Source: RGIG4079 sp045596365 (GTDB lineage Bacteria > Bacteroidota > Bacteroidia > Bacteroidales > Muribaculaceae). Taken from it: DNA of 64,000 nt. Each line of letters begins with the position of its first letter. The stretch's first letter is position 1. The translations under genes and the position numbers were made by a program. The stretch is from assembly GCA_045596365.1 (NCBI GenBank), contig JAZOCE010000012.1, forward strand, positions 48,390-112,389. Reading direction: 5' to 3'. Under the pieces are notes generated by a model, which saw only the letters and a program-made list of their open reading frames with translations, made no database searches and was not told where the DNA came from. Below, one piece after another: positions 16,467 through 24,994 of this stretch.

Positions 16467-18020
16467 ATGACAGTAAACACTCACACCATATTATGGGCCG
16501 ATGATGAAATAGATCTCCTAAAACCACACATCCTTTTTTTGAAAAATAAGGGTTATGGTGTCGTGACTGTTAATAATGGTCGTGATGCTTTGGAATTGGC
16601 AGAAAATCAGCATTTTGATTTAATTATTCTTGACGAGAATATGCCTGGCTTAACGGGACTTGAGACACTATATCGAATTAAGCAGGTAAAACCTCACATT
16701 CCGGTAATAATGATTACAAAGAGTGAAGAGGAAAATATCATGGATCAAGCGGTGGGAAACAAAATTGCCGACTATCTTATTAAGCCGGTAAATCCAAATC
16801 AAATTTTATTGTCCATTAAAAAAAATCTTCACTCCGAAAAGCTTGTATCAGAGCAGGCAACAAGTGATTATCGGCAAGAGTTTGGTAAAATTACATCGCT
16901 CATAAATGACTCTTACACGATTGAGGATTGGTATGAGCTATATCGCAAACTCGTGTTTTGGGAATTGGAACTTGCTGCGACGGACACAAATATGGATGAC
17001 CTCCTATCAATGCAGAAGCAAGAGGCGAATGCAACATTCTCTAAATTCATAAAAAAGAATTATGAGAAATGGGTTGCCGGAGAGGAACATCCGTTGATGA
17101 GTCCGCAAATATTTAAAAGCCATGTATTCCCATTACTTGATAAAGGAGAAAAATTGTTCTTTATACTCATAGATAATTTTCGCCTTGATCAATGGCGTAC
17201 TATAAAACCGCTGTTAAGCGAAATGTTTACGTTTGAGGAAGAACTGTATTGTTCGATATTGCCAACGGCTACACAATATGCTCGCAATGCGATATTTTCC
17301 GGTTTGATGCCCGATAAAATTGCAAAGATGTTCCCCGACTTGTGGGTTGACGAGGATGAAGATGAGGGTAAAAATCTTAACGAGTCTCCATTGATAGCAA
17401 CTCAATTTGAGCGTTACCGTCGTCGCTGTCGTTTCTCTTATAACAAGATTAATGATTCAGCATCGGGTGATAAACTCATTAGAGAGTTTTCTAATCTTGA
17501 AGCAAACGAACTTAATGTCGTTGTACTGAATTTCATCGATATGCTTTCGCATGCTCGCACTGAGTCAAAGATGATACGTGAGCTCGCAGCGTCTAATGCT
17601 GCTTATCGCTCTTTGACAGAATCCTGGTTCCGTCATTCATCGGCATTTGAACTGTTTCGTAAGATAGCTGATGCTGGGTATAGGATCATCCTAACTACCG
17701 ATCACGGAACTATACGCGTTGATAATCCCATAAAAGTAATAGGAGATAAGAACACAAACACTAATTTGCGCTATAAAGTAGGTAAAAATCTAAGCTATAA
17801 TCCCAAACAGGTATATGAGATCAAGCAACCAGAACGATATGGCTTACCATCACTTAATGTCTCATCTACATATATTTTTGCCTCAGGGCGAGATTTTTTT
17901 GCCTACCCTAACAATTACAATCACTATGTGCAGTATTATACCGACACCTTTCAGCATGGTGGCATCTCAATGGAAGAGATGATAATACCTCTAATAACTC
18001 TCAACCCCAAGAGAAATTAA
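16467..18020 (+). CDS. porX: PorX, T9SS response regulator with PglZ-type effector domain
   Basis: The protein has 517 residues. Residues 1-125 form a receiver domain with the acidic pocket (ADDE near 11-14), phosphoacceptor D56 in LILDENMPG and the conserved Lys in LIKPVNP. The rest is an alkaline-phosphatase-superfamily PglZ domain with likely metal/nucleophile motifs LIDNFRLDQW, PTATQYARNAIFSG, DMLSHAR, TTDHGT and a late QHGGIS. This combination is the T9SS regulator PorX, whose effector domain has been reported as a zinc-dependent phosphodiesterase acting on oligonucleotides. It cooperates with the ECF sigma factor SigP and a kinase PorY in Porphyromonas; neither is recognised here. It is the last gene after porW. 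Confidence 0.93.
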   Translation: MTVNTHTILWADDEIDLLKPHILFLKNKGYGVVTVNNGRDALELAENQHFDLIILDENMPGLTGLETLYRIKQVKPHIPVIMITKSEEENIMDQAVGNKIADYLIKPVNPNQILLSIKKNLHSEKLVSEQATSDYRQEFGKITSLINDSYTIEDWYELYRKLVFWELELAATDTNMDDLLSMQKQEANATFSKFIKKNYEKWVAGEEHPLMSPQIFKSHVFPLLDKGEKLFFILIDNFRLDQWRTIKPLLSEMFTFEEELYCSILPTATQYARNAIFSGLMPDKIAKMFPDLWVDEDEDEGKNLNESPLIATQFERYRRRCRFSYNKINDSASGDKLIREFSNLEANELNVVVLNFIDMLSHARTESKMIRELAASNAAYRSLTESWFRHSSAFELFRKIADAGYRIILTTDHGTIRVDNPIKVIGDKNTNTNLRYKVGKNLSYNPKQVYEIKQPERYGLPSLNVSSTYIFASGRDFFAYPNNYNHYVQYYTDTFQHGGISMEEMIIPLITLNPKRN

Positions 18021-18125
18021 AGAGGAAAAGATGTGAGATAGAAAAGGAAATTGCCTGAATGTCTCTTTCTCAAGATTAAGGAGCGCTGTTTTGATTCTTA
18101 ATTTTGCGTGTCGAAAGTCTTTGTT

Positions 18126-18310
18126 GCCCGAAGGACTATATATTTAATAGCCGATGATAAGCGAAGTGCCACCACCGTATGTGAGCCACAGACAATAGCC
18201 TCGAAAAGACTCTACTGAACAACTCAAAGTTCGCAATAAAATTACCCAAATAGCGTGTTTCCCACGCAACAGATATTTTTGCTTTTACCACGTGGAAGAT
18301 CGCGGGGCTA
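18126..18310 (+). repeat. Hairpin-rich dispersed repeat, copy 1 (long form)
   Basis: The 470-base gap 18021-18490 holds this element and then an AT-rich leader for the next gene. The core at 18251-18310 matches 23531-23590 at 54 of 60 positions. It contains a GCGTG-TTTCC-CACGC hairpin and a second, degenerate hairpin (CCACGTG / CGCGGGG). Upstream 18126-18250 has further motif-like text (GCCCGAAGGAC, AGCCGATGATAAGCG) absent from copy 2. The minus strand has an open frame of about 60 codons through the element but no ATG. A TATCTTTG box on the minus strand at 18362-18369 could promote transcription through it. The family resembles short structured repeats I associate with Bacteroidales genomes. 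Confidence 0.75.
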
Positions 18311-18490
18311 AATCTTATTCCTCCTTATTCTTTTTTTTTGAATGTGCTGTGTTAAATAATGCAAAGATATCAATAAAAACATTGTGGGTTTTGAAAAATG
18401 TTAATAAATTCGCAAATTCACTAATTGTGTGTAAGCGCATAAAGATGAACTAACTAAACACATATATTAATTTAACTAAACAATTTAAAC

Positions 18491-19417
18491 ATGAAAAAAC
18501 TACTTCTTTGTTTAGCTGTAGCTGGTGCCTCAGTCGCTAATGCTCAGCAGTTTGAAGTCGTTGAACTTCAAGAAGTGAAGACAGGGTTGACTAAAATCTA
18601 TCACCCTCGTTTCATGCCCGATGGCAAAACTTTGTTGGTAACTTCTGAAGATTACAATGGACTTGGTCTTGTTGATATTGAAAAACAATCGTACACAAAA
18701 CTTACCGATATGCAAGGCGCAGGTTACTATCCTGTTATCAGTGCCGATGGTAAAACTATCCTCACTCGTTCAATGAATCAAGAAAACTTTACCCAAACTC
18801 TTTATGCTATGAATGTTGAGACTAAAGCTCTCACAGTTGTTGCTAAAGACATTGAACATGTTAACCAAATTTCTTTGAACAACGGCGAAGCTGCTTACGC
18901 TACTAAAGGCGCAATCGTTGGAACAGTTGTTACTAATCCATTGACACCGGTGCGTCGCCAACTAACTCATGTAACAGAAGAAGACCTTAAAATAGTCGTT
19001 TATAAGAATGGTAATCGCACTGTCCTTGACCCGCTTGCAGGACAATTTGATGATTGGGATCCACAATATAGCTGGACTTCTCTTTCTCCTGACCGCACAA
19101 AAATCCTTTTCCACTGTCGTAACTATGCTTACATTTGTGACCTAAATGGTGGTAATGTAGTAAATCTTGGTAGCATGCGTGCTCCACAATGGCGTGGCAA
19201 CACTCACGTTGTGGGGATGAACGATGCTCATGATGGTTATTTCAATACTAAGAGTGATATCGTTATCGTGCGTGCCGATGGAACACAAATGCAACAACTC
19301 ACTGCTCCATCTGATGAGATTAAGATGTTCCCTTCAGTTTCTGCCGATGGTAGCCAAATCGCTTTCCACACTGAACGTGAAGGTAAAGTTTATGTCATGA
19401 CAATTAAAGAAAAATAA
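18491..19417 (+). CDS. Secreted TolB/PD40-type beta-propeller protein
   Basis: The 308-residue protein has a clear signal peptide (MKKLLLCLAVAGASVANA) predicted to leave Q19 as mature N-terminus. Repeated blocks of the type HPRFMPDGKTLLVTS, YPVISADGKTILTRS, WTSLSPDRTKILFH and FPSVSADGSQIAFHT mark PD40/WD40-like propeller blades, as in TolB. No lipobox and no T9SS C-terminal domain are seen, so it is probably periplasmic. It ends 3 bases before the large amidase gene, so the two form a unit. Codons are strongly biased to GGT, GCT, ACT and AAC compared with porW/porX, suggesting high expression. The function is unknown; protein binding is the usual role of such folds. Confidence 0.85.
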   Translation: MKKLLLCLAVAGASVANAQQFEVVELQEVKTGLTKIYHPRFMPDGKTLLVTSEDYNGLGLVDIEKQSYTKLTDMQGAGYYPVISADGKTILTRSMNQENFTQTLYAMNVETKALTVVAKDIEHVNQISLNNGEAAYATKGAIVGTVVTNPLTPVRRQLTHVTEEDLKIVVYKNGNRTVLDPLAGQFDDWDPQYSWTSLSPDRTKILFHCRNYAYICDLNGGNVVNLGSMRAPQWRGNTHVVGMNDAHDGYFNTKSDIVIVRADGTQMQQLTAPSDEIKMFPSVSADGSQIAFHTEREGKVYVMTIKEK

Positions 19418-19420
19418 GCC

Positions 19421-22400
19421 ATGAAAAAGATATTATTATCGGCTCTTTTGATTTCGAGCCTTACAATCGATGCAAATGCAGTAACATACGCTTATGAAGT
19501 AGCGTCTAACTATACCGGTTCTGCTGCAACTGGTGGTCCTTATAAACTATCTTCTCCTGCGAATTTCTCTGTAGGAAATACATCTGTAAGTACTAACTAT
19601 AATAAGGGTGGTAAATTCTATGTAAACCCCGGTCATGGTGGATTTGACTCTGACGACCGTCCTACTCCTATGCCTTTGCTTGGAAGTGAATATTTCTATG
19701 AATCAGAAGGTAACCTTGACCGCGGTCTCCATATGCAACAATGGTTGATCCAAAATGGTGGTACCGTTAAGATGTCTCGTACTAAGAATACATCGAGTGA
19801 TGACTTGAATTTGACGTCAATTGCTTCTTATTCAAGTTCATACGGTGGTTATTTCTATTCACTTCACTCAAATGGAGCTAATGCAAGTGCCAACTATCAC
19901 GTAGCTCTTTATAAAGGATCTAATGCTACTAACTCGGTTGCTGGTTCTGAACGTATGGCATATTGGAACTCTTATAATAACTATAATAATGGTTGTTTGA
20001 CTGAGTATACCTATGGAACTCCTCGTTCAATGGCCGACTATGACTTGATGGGATGGCACTATGGCGTGCTTCGTACTAATACTCAACCAGGGTACTTGGT
20101 TGAAACATGGTTCCACGACTACCGTCCTGAATCATTGCGTTTCAAATCTTCACTTTACAACAAATTCCTTGCATGGCAAATTGCTGTAGGCTCTTTGACC
20201 GCTCCCGGTGGATCTGGTAGTCTTCCCGGTTGTGTTGTAGGTGACGTGCGTGATAAATCACAAGGTTGTGGTTATTCTAATTATACAGCTCGTGGTCGTG
20301 ACTTGTATCTTGCGGTAAATAATGCTAATGTTACTTTGAGCGGAAATGGTATTAACTATACTGTTTCTACAGGAGCTAAAGGTAATGGTGTGTTTGCTTT
20401 CTTCGTGCCTGCCGGTACTTATACTCTTACAGTAGCAAAAGATGGTTACAAAACACAAACTCACACTGTAACTGTTTCAAATAATAAGGCTACTCAAAAA
20501 GATATCGATTTTGTACAAGGAACAAATAGTGGTATCTCTTTGAACCCTACATCAATGGGCTTTGGTCAAACATACGTTGATGGAACTTCAAACAAAACTC
20601 TTACAGTTTCAGGTACTGACTTGACTGCAAATATCTCTATCGCAAGTAGCAATACTACCGATTTCAAGATTTCTCACACATCTCTTGGTACATCAGGCGG
20701 TACTATCACAGTTACTTATCAACCTAAATCAGTAGGCTCTCACAACACTACTCTTACATTCACAAGTGGATCTCACAAAACTACAATGGTAGTATCCGGT
20801 ACTGCTGTTAATCCTCCATTGACATTCACTGAAGGTTGGAACTACTCTGAAACTTCTAACAAAAAAGCAGGTTGGATGGCTAACTGGACAAGCTATCGTA
20901 ACATGGCATTTGGCGATGGTAAACTTTATGTAGTTGATGTTACAAATAACAAGGTAAAAGTCATCAAAGCTCAAACATGTGAACATCTTTATGACCTTGA
21001 TATGACAGGTGTAACAGGTGGTGCATTGGCTCTTGTTGACGTTGCTTACGTTGATGGTAAACTCATCGGTACAAACATTGCATTGGCATCTAATGATACA
21101 ATGAAGACTCTCAAGGTTTATATTTGGGATAATGACGAAGCTACTCCACGTGTGCTTCTTGAAACTACTAATCTTGGTGGAATGGATCGTATTGGTGATA
21201 CAGTTAATTTCCAAGGAACATTGACTTCAGGTAAGATTTGTTATTTCGCTCAACAAACTCGCGATTATACTGATGCTGATGGTAATACTGCAAATGGTAA
21301 CTGTAACTCTCTTGTTACATACGCTGTTACAAATGGTGTAGCTTCTACTACTCCTGTTGTTGCTGATGTTGATGCATTTATTGCAGGTTCTTCTCCACGT
21401 GCAGTGCCTGATGGAAATAATTTCTGGGTATTGGGACAACATTATGTCGCTTCTCAAATCAATGCTAACGGTGAATTGATTCAATCAATTCCTCTTACTG
21501 CAACTAATATACGTCAAGCTTCTGATGGTTGCGGTAACGACTTTGTGCCATTTACATTCAAAGGTACTCAATATGCATTTACAACAGCCTATAACAGAGT
21601 AACTGATACTGATGGTGATGGTACTTTCACATCTGCTGAGGTTAATGCTCAAACTCTTCTTGGTGGTCGTGCAGTATTGATTGATGGTAGCGAAGGTTGG
21701 GCAGTTGAAGGTCTTACAGGTTCAGGTAACTATCCTTCTGCCGGTCTCAGCTCTAAGACTCGTAACACTTCTTACTCTACAAGTATCTGTGTAAATGTTA
21801 ATGGTACATCAGGTGTAGAAATGTGGGTATTGGTACACAACCAAGGTATCGCTTATTACAAACATGGTACTGCTCCTACCTACACTTATGAAAACATTCC
21901 TTCTATCTCTGTAAGTTCTTCAGCTCTTGAAATGACTGCTGTTGTAGGTGCATCTACAACTGCAGATGTTACTGTAACAGGTGCTTACCTTGAAGGTGAT
22001 ATTACAGCTGCTCTTTCTGGAACAAATGCTGACCTATTTAGTATCTCAACAACAAAAGTTGCTCAATCAGATGGCAATGCAAGTGGTAAGATTACTGTAA
22101 CTTATGCTCCAAGTGCAAAAACAGTGGATAATGAATATCACACAGCAACATTGACACTTACATCAGCTAATGCAGCCACTGTTAAAATTGAAATTAAGGG
22201 TACTGCTAAGCCTAACTATACATTCGATGATCAAAACATCGTTCTTACAGAAGGTTGGAACTTCTCAACTAACGGAACTCAACCATCATACATTGACTTG
22301 ACAACCAATGTTGTTCGTGCAGCAGCTTATCAAGATGGTAAACTTTACGTCCTTCAAAACAAAGCATGGGCAACTCCTGTTGTTACAATCGTAGATGCTT

Positions 22401-23461
22401 ATACAGGAGCACAAGAAGGTACTCTTGACATGACAGGCATTGGTAGCGCTACTATCCAATTGTCAGACATCTTGGCTGTTGATGGTAAGATTATCGGTTG
22501 CGGTTGTGTAACAGCAGCTCAAACTCTTAAGATTTATCAATGGGATAGTGACACATCAGCTCCTACCGTACTTCTCGAACAAGTAACAGGTAAGATCATG
22601 GGTGGTTCAATGTCAATCAGTGGTAACTTAACAAACGGACGTTTGTGGTTCACTAACGATGGCACTACTGAAGCTTACTACTACACAATCTCTAATGGCG
22701 CAGTAAACTCAACATTGAACACTATCAGTCTTAAGAAGGCTGACGGAACTACTGACTGGAACGCAGGTGATGGTCGTGGCTCTGCTGAGGTCGTTTACAA
22801 TGCCGATGGTTCACTTTGGATTGACGCTAAAGATGCAGTTCCTACATTGTTCACTGTATCAGGATCAACAGCAACTTTATCTAAGGCAATGGCTTCTGTG
22901 GTTAATAAGTTTGGTACTGCATTGAAGTTCTTCACATTTGGCGAACGTAAACTTGCAGCAGTTGCAACATATACAGGCACAGCAGCTCTTACAGGAGGTC
23001 AATTGGCATTGCTTGATGTGTCGGCAGGAATTGGCAGTGAAACAGCAATTGAAACACGTCCTGCATCAGGGCTTGGCGAGACAGGTAATGCTCAACGTGT
23101 ATCAACTGTATGCGTAGCAACAGATCGCAACGATGGAATGTCTCTTGACCTATGGGTAGCAGTAAATGGTCAAGGTGTTGCTTACTACTACTATGATGGT
23201 AAGAAAGAATCAACTGTTGGCGTTGAAGATGCAATTGCTAATACAGAAGAAGTTAAGGCTTCTATCTACACTGTTGGCGGAACATTATTCGTTGATGGCG
23301 TAGAAGCTAAGGCTGTGGGTATCTACTCAATGAGTGGTGCAATGGTGCGCATGGTCAACAATGCAAGCGAAGTAGATGTTGAAGGTCTCAACGGTATCTA
23401 TGTAGTTGTAGTTGTTGATGCAAATGGCGTAACTCACACTAAGAAAGTTGCTATTCGCTAA
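19421..23461 (+). CDS. Secreted N-acetylmuramoyl-L-alanine amidase fused to propeller modules, T9SS cargo
   Basis: The protein has 1346 residues. After a signal peptide (1-20) comes an Amidase_3-type catalytic domain (about 65-255) with apparent zinc ligands H72 (NPGHGG), E96 (SEGNLD) and H149 (SLHSNG) and catalytic E228 (YLVETWFHD). A carboxypeptidase-regulatory-like beta domain follows (285-365), then two copies of a module: an ASH/choice-of-anchor-D-like beta domain (372-465 and 827-935) plus a beta-propeller-like region opening with TEGWN (470-815 and 942-1255). The end (1266-1346) looks like a T9SS sorting domain with GIYSMSGAMVR and a final KKVAIR. It should cleave the muramoyl-alanine bond of peptidoglycan at the cell surface or outside. 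Codon bias again suggests strong expression. Confidence 0.88.
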   Translation: MKKILLSALLISSLTIDANAVTYAYEVASNYTGSAATGGPYKLSSPANFSVGNTSVSTNYNKGGKFYVNPGHGGFDSDDRPTPMPLLGSEYFYESEGNLDRGLHMQQWLIQNGGTVKMSRTKNTSSDDLNLTSIASYSSSYGGYFYSLHSNGANASANYHVALYKGSNATNSVAGSERMAYWNSYNNYNNGCLTEYTYGTPRSMADYDLMGWHYGVLRTNTQPGYLVETWFHDYRPESLRFKSSLYNKFLAWQIAVGSLTAPGGSGSLPGCVVGDVRDKSQGCGYSNYTARGRDLYLAVNNANVTLSGNGINYTVSTGAKGNGVFAFFVPAGTYTLTVAKDGYKTQTHTVTVSNNKATQKDIDFVQGTNSGISLNPTSMGFGQTYVDGTSNKTLTVSGTDLTANISIASSNTTDFKISHTSLGTSGGTITVTYQPKSVGSHNTTLTFTSGSHKTTMVVSGTAVNPPLTFTEGWNYSETSNKKAGWMANWTSYRNMAFGDGKLYVVDVTNNKVKVIKAQTCEHLYDLDMTGVTGGALALVDVAYVDGKLIGTNIALASNDTMKTLKVYIWDNDEATPRVLLETTNLGGMDRIGDTVNFQGTLTSGKICYFAQQTRDYTDADGNTANGNCNSLVTYAVTNGVASTTPVVADVDAFIAGSSPRAVPDGNNFWVLGQHYVASQINANGELIQSIPLTATNIRQASDGCGNDFVPFTFKGTQYAFTTAYNRVTDTDGDGTFTSAEVNAQTLLGGRAVLIDGSEGWAVEGLTGSGNYPSAGLSSKTRNTSYSTSICVNVNGTSGVEMWVLVHNQGIAYYKHGTAPTYTYENIPSISVSSSALEMTAVVGASTTADVTVTGAYLEGDITAALSGTNADLFSISTTKVAQSDGNASGKITVTYAPSAKTVDNEYHTATLTLTSANAATVKIEIKGTAKPNYTFDDQNIVLTEGWNFSTNGTQPSYIDLTTNVVRAAAYQDGKLYVLQNKAWATPVVTIVDAYTGAQEGTLDMTGIGSATIQLSDILAVDGKIIGCGCVTAAQTLKIYQWDSDTSAPTVLLEQVTGKIMGGSMSISGNLTNGRLWFTNDGTTEAYYYTISNGAVNSTLNTISLKKADGTTDWNAGDGRGSAEVVYNADGSLWIDAKDAVPTLFTVSGSTATLSKAMASVVNKFGTALKFFTFGERKLAAVATYTGTAALTGGQLALLDVSAGIGSETAIETRPASGLGETGNAQRVSTVCVATDRNDGMSLDLWVAVNGQGVAYYYYDGKKESTVGVEDAIANTEEVKASIYTVGGTLFVDGVEAKAVGIYSMSGAMVRMVNNASEVDVEGLNGIYVVVVVDANGVTHTKKVAIR

Positions 23462-23487
23462 TTGAAAGCAATATAACCCTAAAAATG

Positions 23488-23524
23488 CTCCCCTGCTCGC
23501 AAGAGTGTGGGGAGTATTTCTTTT
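23488..23524 (+). terminator. Terminator after the amidase gene
   Basis: CTCCCC and GGGGAG enclose an inner CTC-GCAA-GAG hairpin, and a T-rich stretch follows (TATTTCTTTT). It lies 27 bases after the stop codon. Confidence 0.8.
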
Positions 23525-23530
23525 GTAGAG

Positions 23531-23590
23531 TAGCGTGTTTCCCACGCAACAGATATTATCGCTTTTACCCCGTGAAACATCACGGGGCTA
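23531..23590 (+). repeat. Hairpin-rich dispersed repeat, copy 2
   Basis: This copy is in the same orientation as copy 1 and differs at 6 of 60 positions. The GCGTG-TTTCC-CACGC hairpin is identical, and the second hairpin is perfect here (CCCCGTG-AAACAT-CACGGGG). A further small hairpin (GCCT-TTC-AGGC) follows at 23611-23621. With copy 1 it brackets the propeller-amidase gene pair. The 301-base gap 23462-23762 holds a terminator, this repeat and the aspC promoter. Confidence 0.8.
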
Positions 23591-23674
23591 ATAAATTTTA
23601 GCCTTTCAGGCAATTCCCTTTTTTATTTTTCCTTTTTTCTCTCCTTTCTTCTCTCTTATTTAGGTGAATTTAAA

Positions 23675-23706
23675 TTTGGTTTTGCTGTCAGCTTGCATTA
23701 TCTTTG
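23675..23706 (+). promoter_or_regulatory. Promoter for aspC-tyrS
   Basis: TTTG at 23675-23678 and TATCTTTG at 23699-23706 are separated by 20 bases, a full match to the Bacteroidetes promoter consensus. The ATG is 57 bases further. Confidence 0.75.
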
Positions 23707-23762
23707 TAAAATAATTAATTTGACCAAATTATAGTCTGACAAAATATAATATTAAATAAAAA

Positions 23763-24959
23763 ATGGCAACTCACATTTCTGACCGTGTACAGTCGCTCTC
23801 TCCATCGCAAACTCTTGCGATGTCGCAAAAAAGCAATGAGCTCAAGGCTCAAGGTATTGATGTAATTAATCTATCGGTGGGTGAACCTGATTTCAATACT
23901 CCCGACCACATTAAGGAAGCCGCTAAGAAGGCTATTGATGAAAATTACACATTCTATACGGCTGTTCCCGGTTATTTGTCTCTTCGCAAAGCTATTGCCG
24001 ACAAACTTAAAAGTGAAAACGGCCTTGATTATGCTCCCGAACAAATAGTTGTATCGGGTGGTGCTAAACAATCGTTGTGTAATGTTATCTTGAGTGTTAT
24101 TAACCCCGGTGATGAAGTGATTATACCTACTCCGGCATGGGTGAGCTATGTGGAAATGGTGAAACTTGCTGAGGGGAAAAATGTACTTGTCCCTGCTTCT
24201 ATCGAGCAAGATTTCAAGGTTACCCCACAACAACTTGAAGATGCAATCACTCCCAAAACTCGTATGGTGTTAATTTGCTCTCCATCAAACCCTACAGGTA
24301 GTGTTTATACTAAGGAAGAGTTGCAAGGTCTTGTCAATGTATTGGCAAAATACCCTGATATTCTTGTTCTTTCAGATGAAATTTATGAGCATATCAATTT
24401 TACAGGCTCGTTTACATCTCTTGCGTCGTTCCCGGAAATTGCCGACCGCACAATCATCGTAAATGGTGTGTCAAAAGCTTATGCAATGACAGGATGGCGT
24501 ATAGGGTTTATAGCTGCACCGCTTTGGGTGGCTAAAGCAACAAATAAGTTACAAAGTCAATATACTTCAGGAGCTTCTTCTGTGGCTCAAAAAGCGGCTG
24601 AAGCAGCTTATACAGGTTCGCAGGCGTGTGTTGAAGAGATGCGTGTAGCGTTCCAACGTCGTCGTGATCTTGTCGTTTCTCTCGCTCGTGAAATTCCCGG
24701 AATTAAAGTTAATGAGCCACAAGGAGCATTCTATTTATTCCCTGAGGTGTCAAGCTATTTCGGAAAGAAATGCGGTGATAAAGTGATAAATAACGCTGCC
24801 GATCTTGCGATGTATCTTCTTGAAGAAGGGCATGTTGCTACAGTCGATGGCGAAGCATTCTGCTTGCCGGGATACATCCGTTTGTCATATGCAACAAGTG
24901 ATGATAATATTCGCGAGGCAATGAAGCGCATCGCTGATGCCCTCGCTAAACTTGCATAA
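23763..24959 (+). CDS. aspC: Aspartate/aromatic class I aminotransferase (AspC-like)
   Basis: This 398-residue PLP enzyme of aminotransferase subgroup I-gamma exchanges amino groups between aspartate and 2-oxoglutarate; prephenate can be an additional substrate in this group. Features are NLSVGEPDFNTP near the N-terminus, SPSNPTGSVY, the PLP lysine K238 in NGVSKAYAMTGWRIG and a C-terminal IRLSYATSD containing the substrate-binding Arg. Length is normal. tyrS follows after 35 bases without a terminator, so they are probably one transcript from the promoter at 23675-23706. The exact amino acid specificity is not decided by sequence. Confidence 0.9.
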   Translation: MATHISDRVQSLSPSQTLAMSQKSNELKAQGIDVINLSVGEPDFNTPDHIKEAAKKAIDENYTFYTAVPGYLSLRKAIADKLKSENGLDYAPEQIVVSGGAKQSLCNVILSVINPGDEVIIPTPAWVSYVEMVKLAEGKNVLVPASIEQDFKVTPQQLEDAITPKTRMVLICSPSNPTGSVYTKEELQGLVNVLAKYPDILVLSDEIYEHINFTGSFTSLASFPEIADRTIIVNGVSKAYAMTGWRIGFIAAPLWVAKATNKLQSQYTSGASSVAQKAAEAAYTGSQACVEEMRVAFQRRRDLVVSLAREIPGIKVNEPQGAFYLFPEVSSYFGKKCGDKVINNAADLAMYLLEEGHVATVDGEAFCLPGYIRLSYATSDDNIREAMKRIADALAKLA

Positions 24960-24994
24960 TTTCCCTAATAAGGACTAAATTAAAATCTGAAGAG

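Noticed and set aside
16467..18020. PglZ domain as part of a BREX or Pgl phage-defence system
   Set aside because: The protein carries an N-terminal receiver domain and lies directly after porW. This is PorX. No brxC, pglX or other BREX gene is present.
18149..18340. Minus-strand small protein gene in repeat copy 1
   Set aside because: The open frame has no ATG and comes from the repeat itself. It is listed as a finding on transcription, not as a gene.
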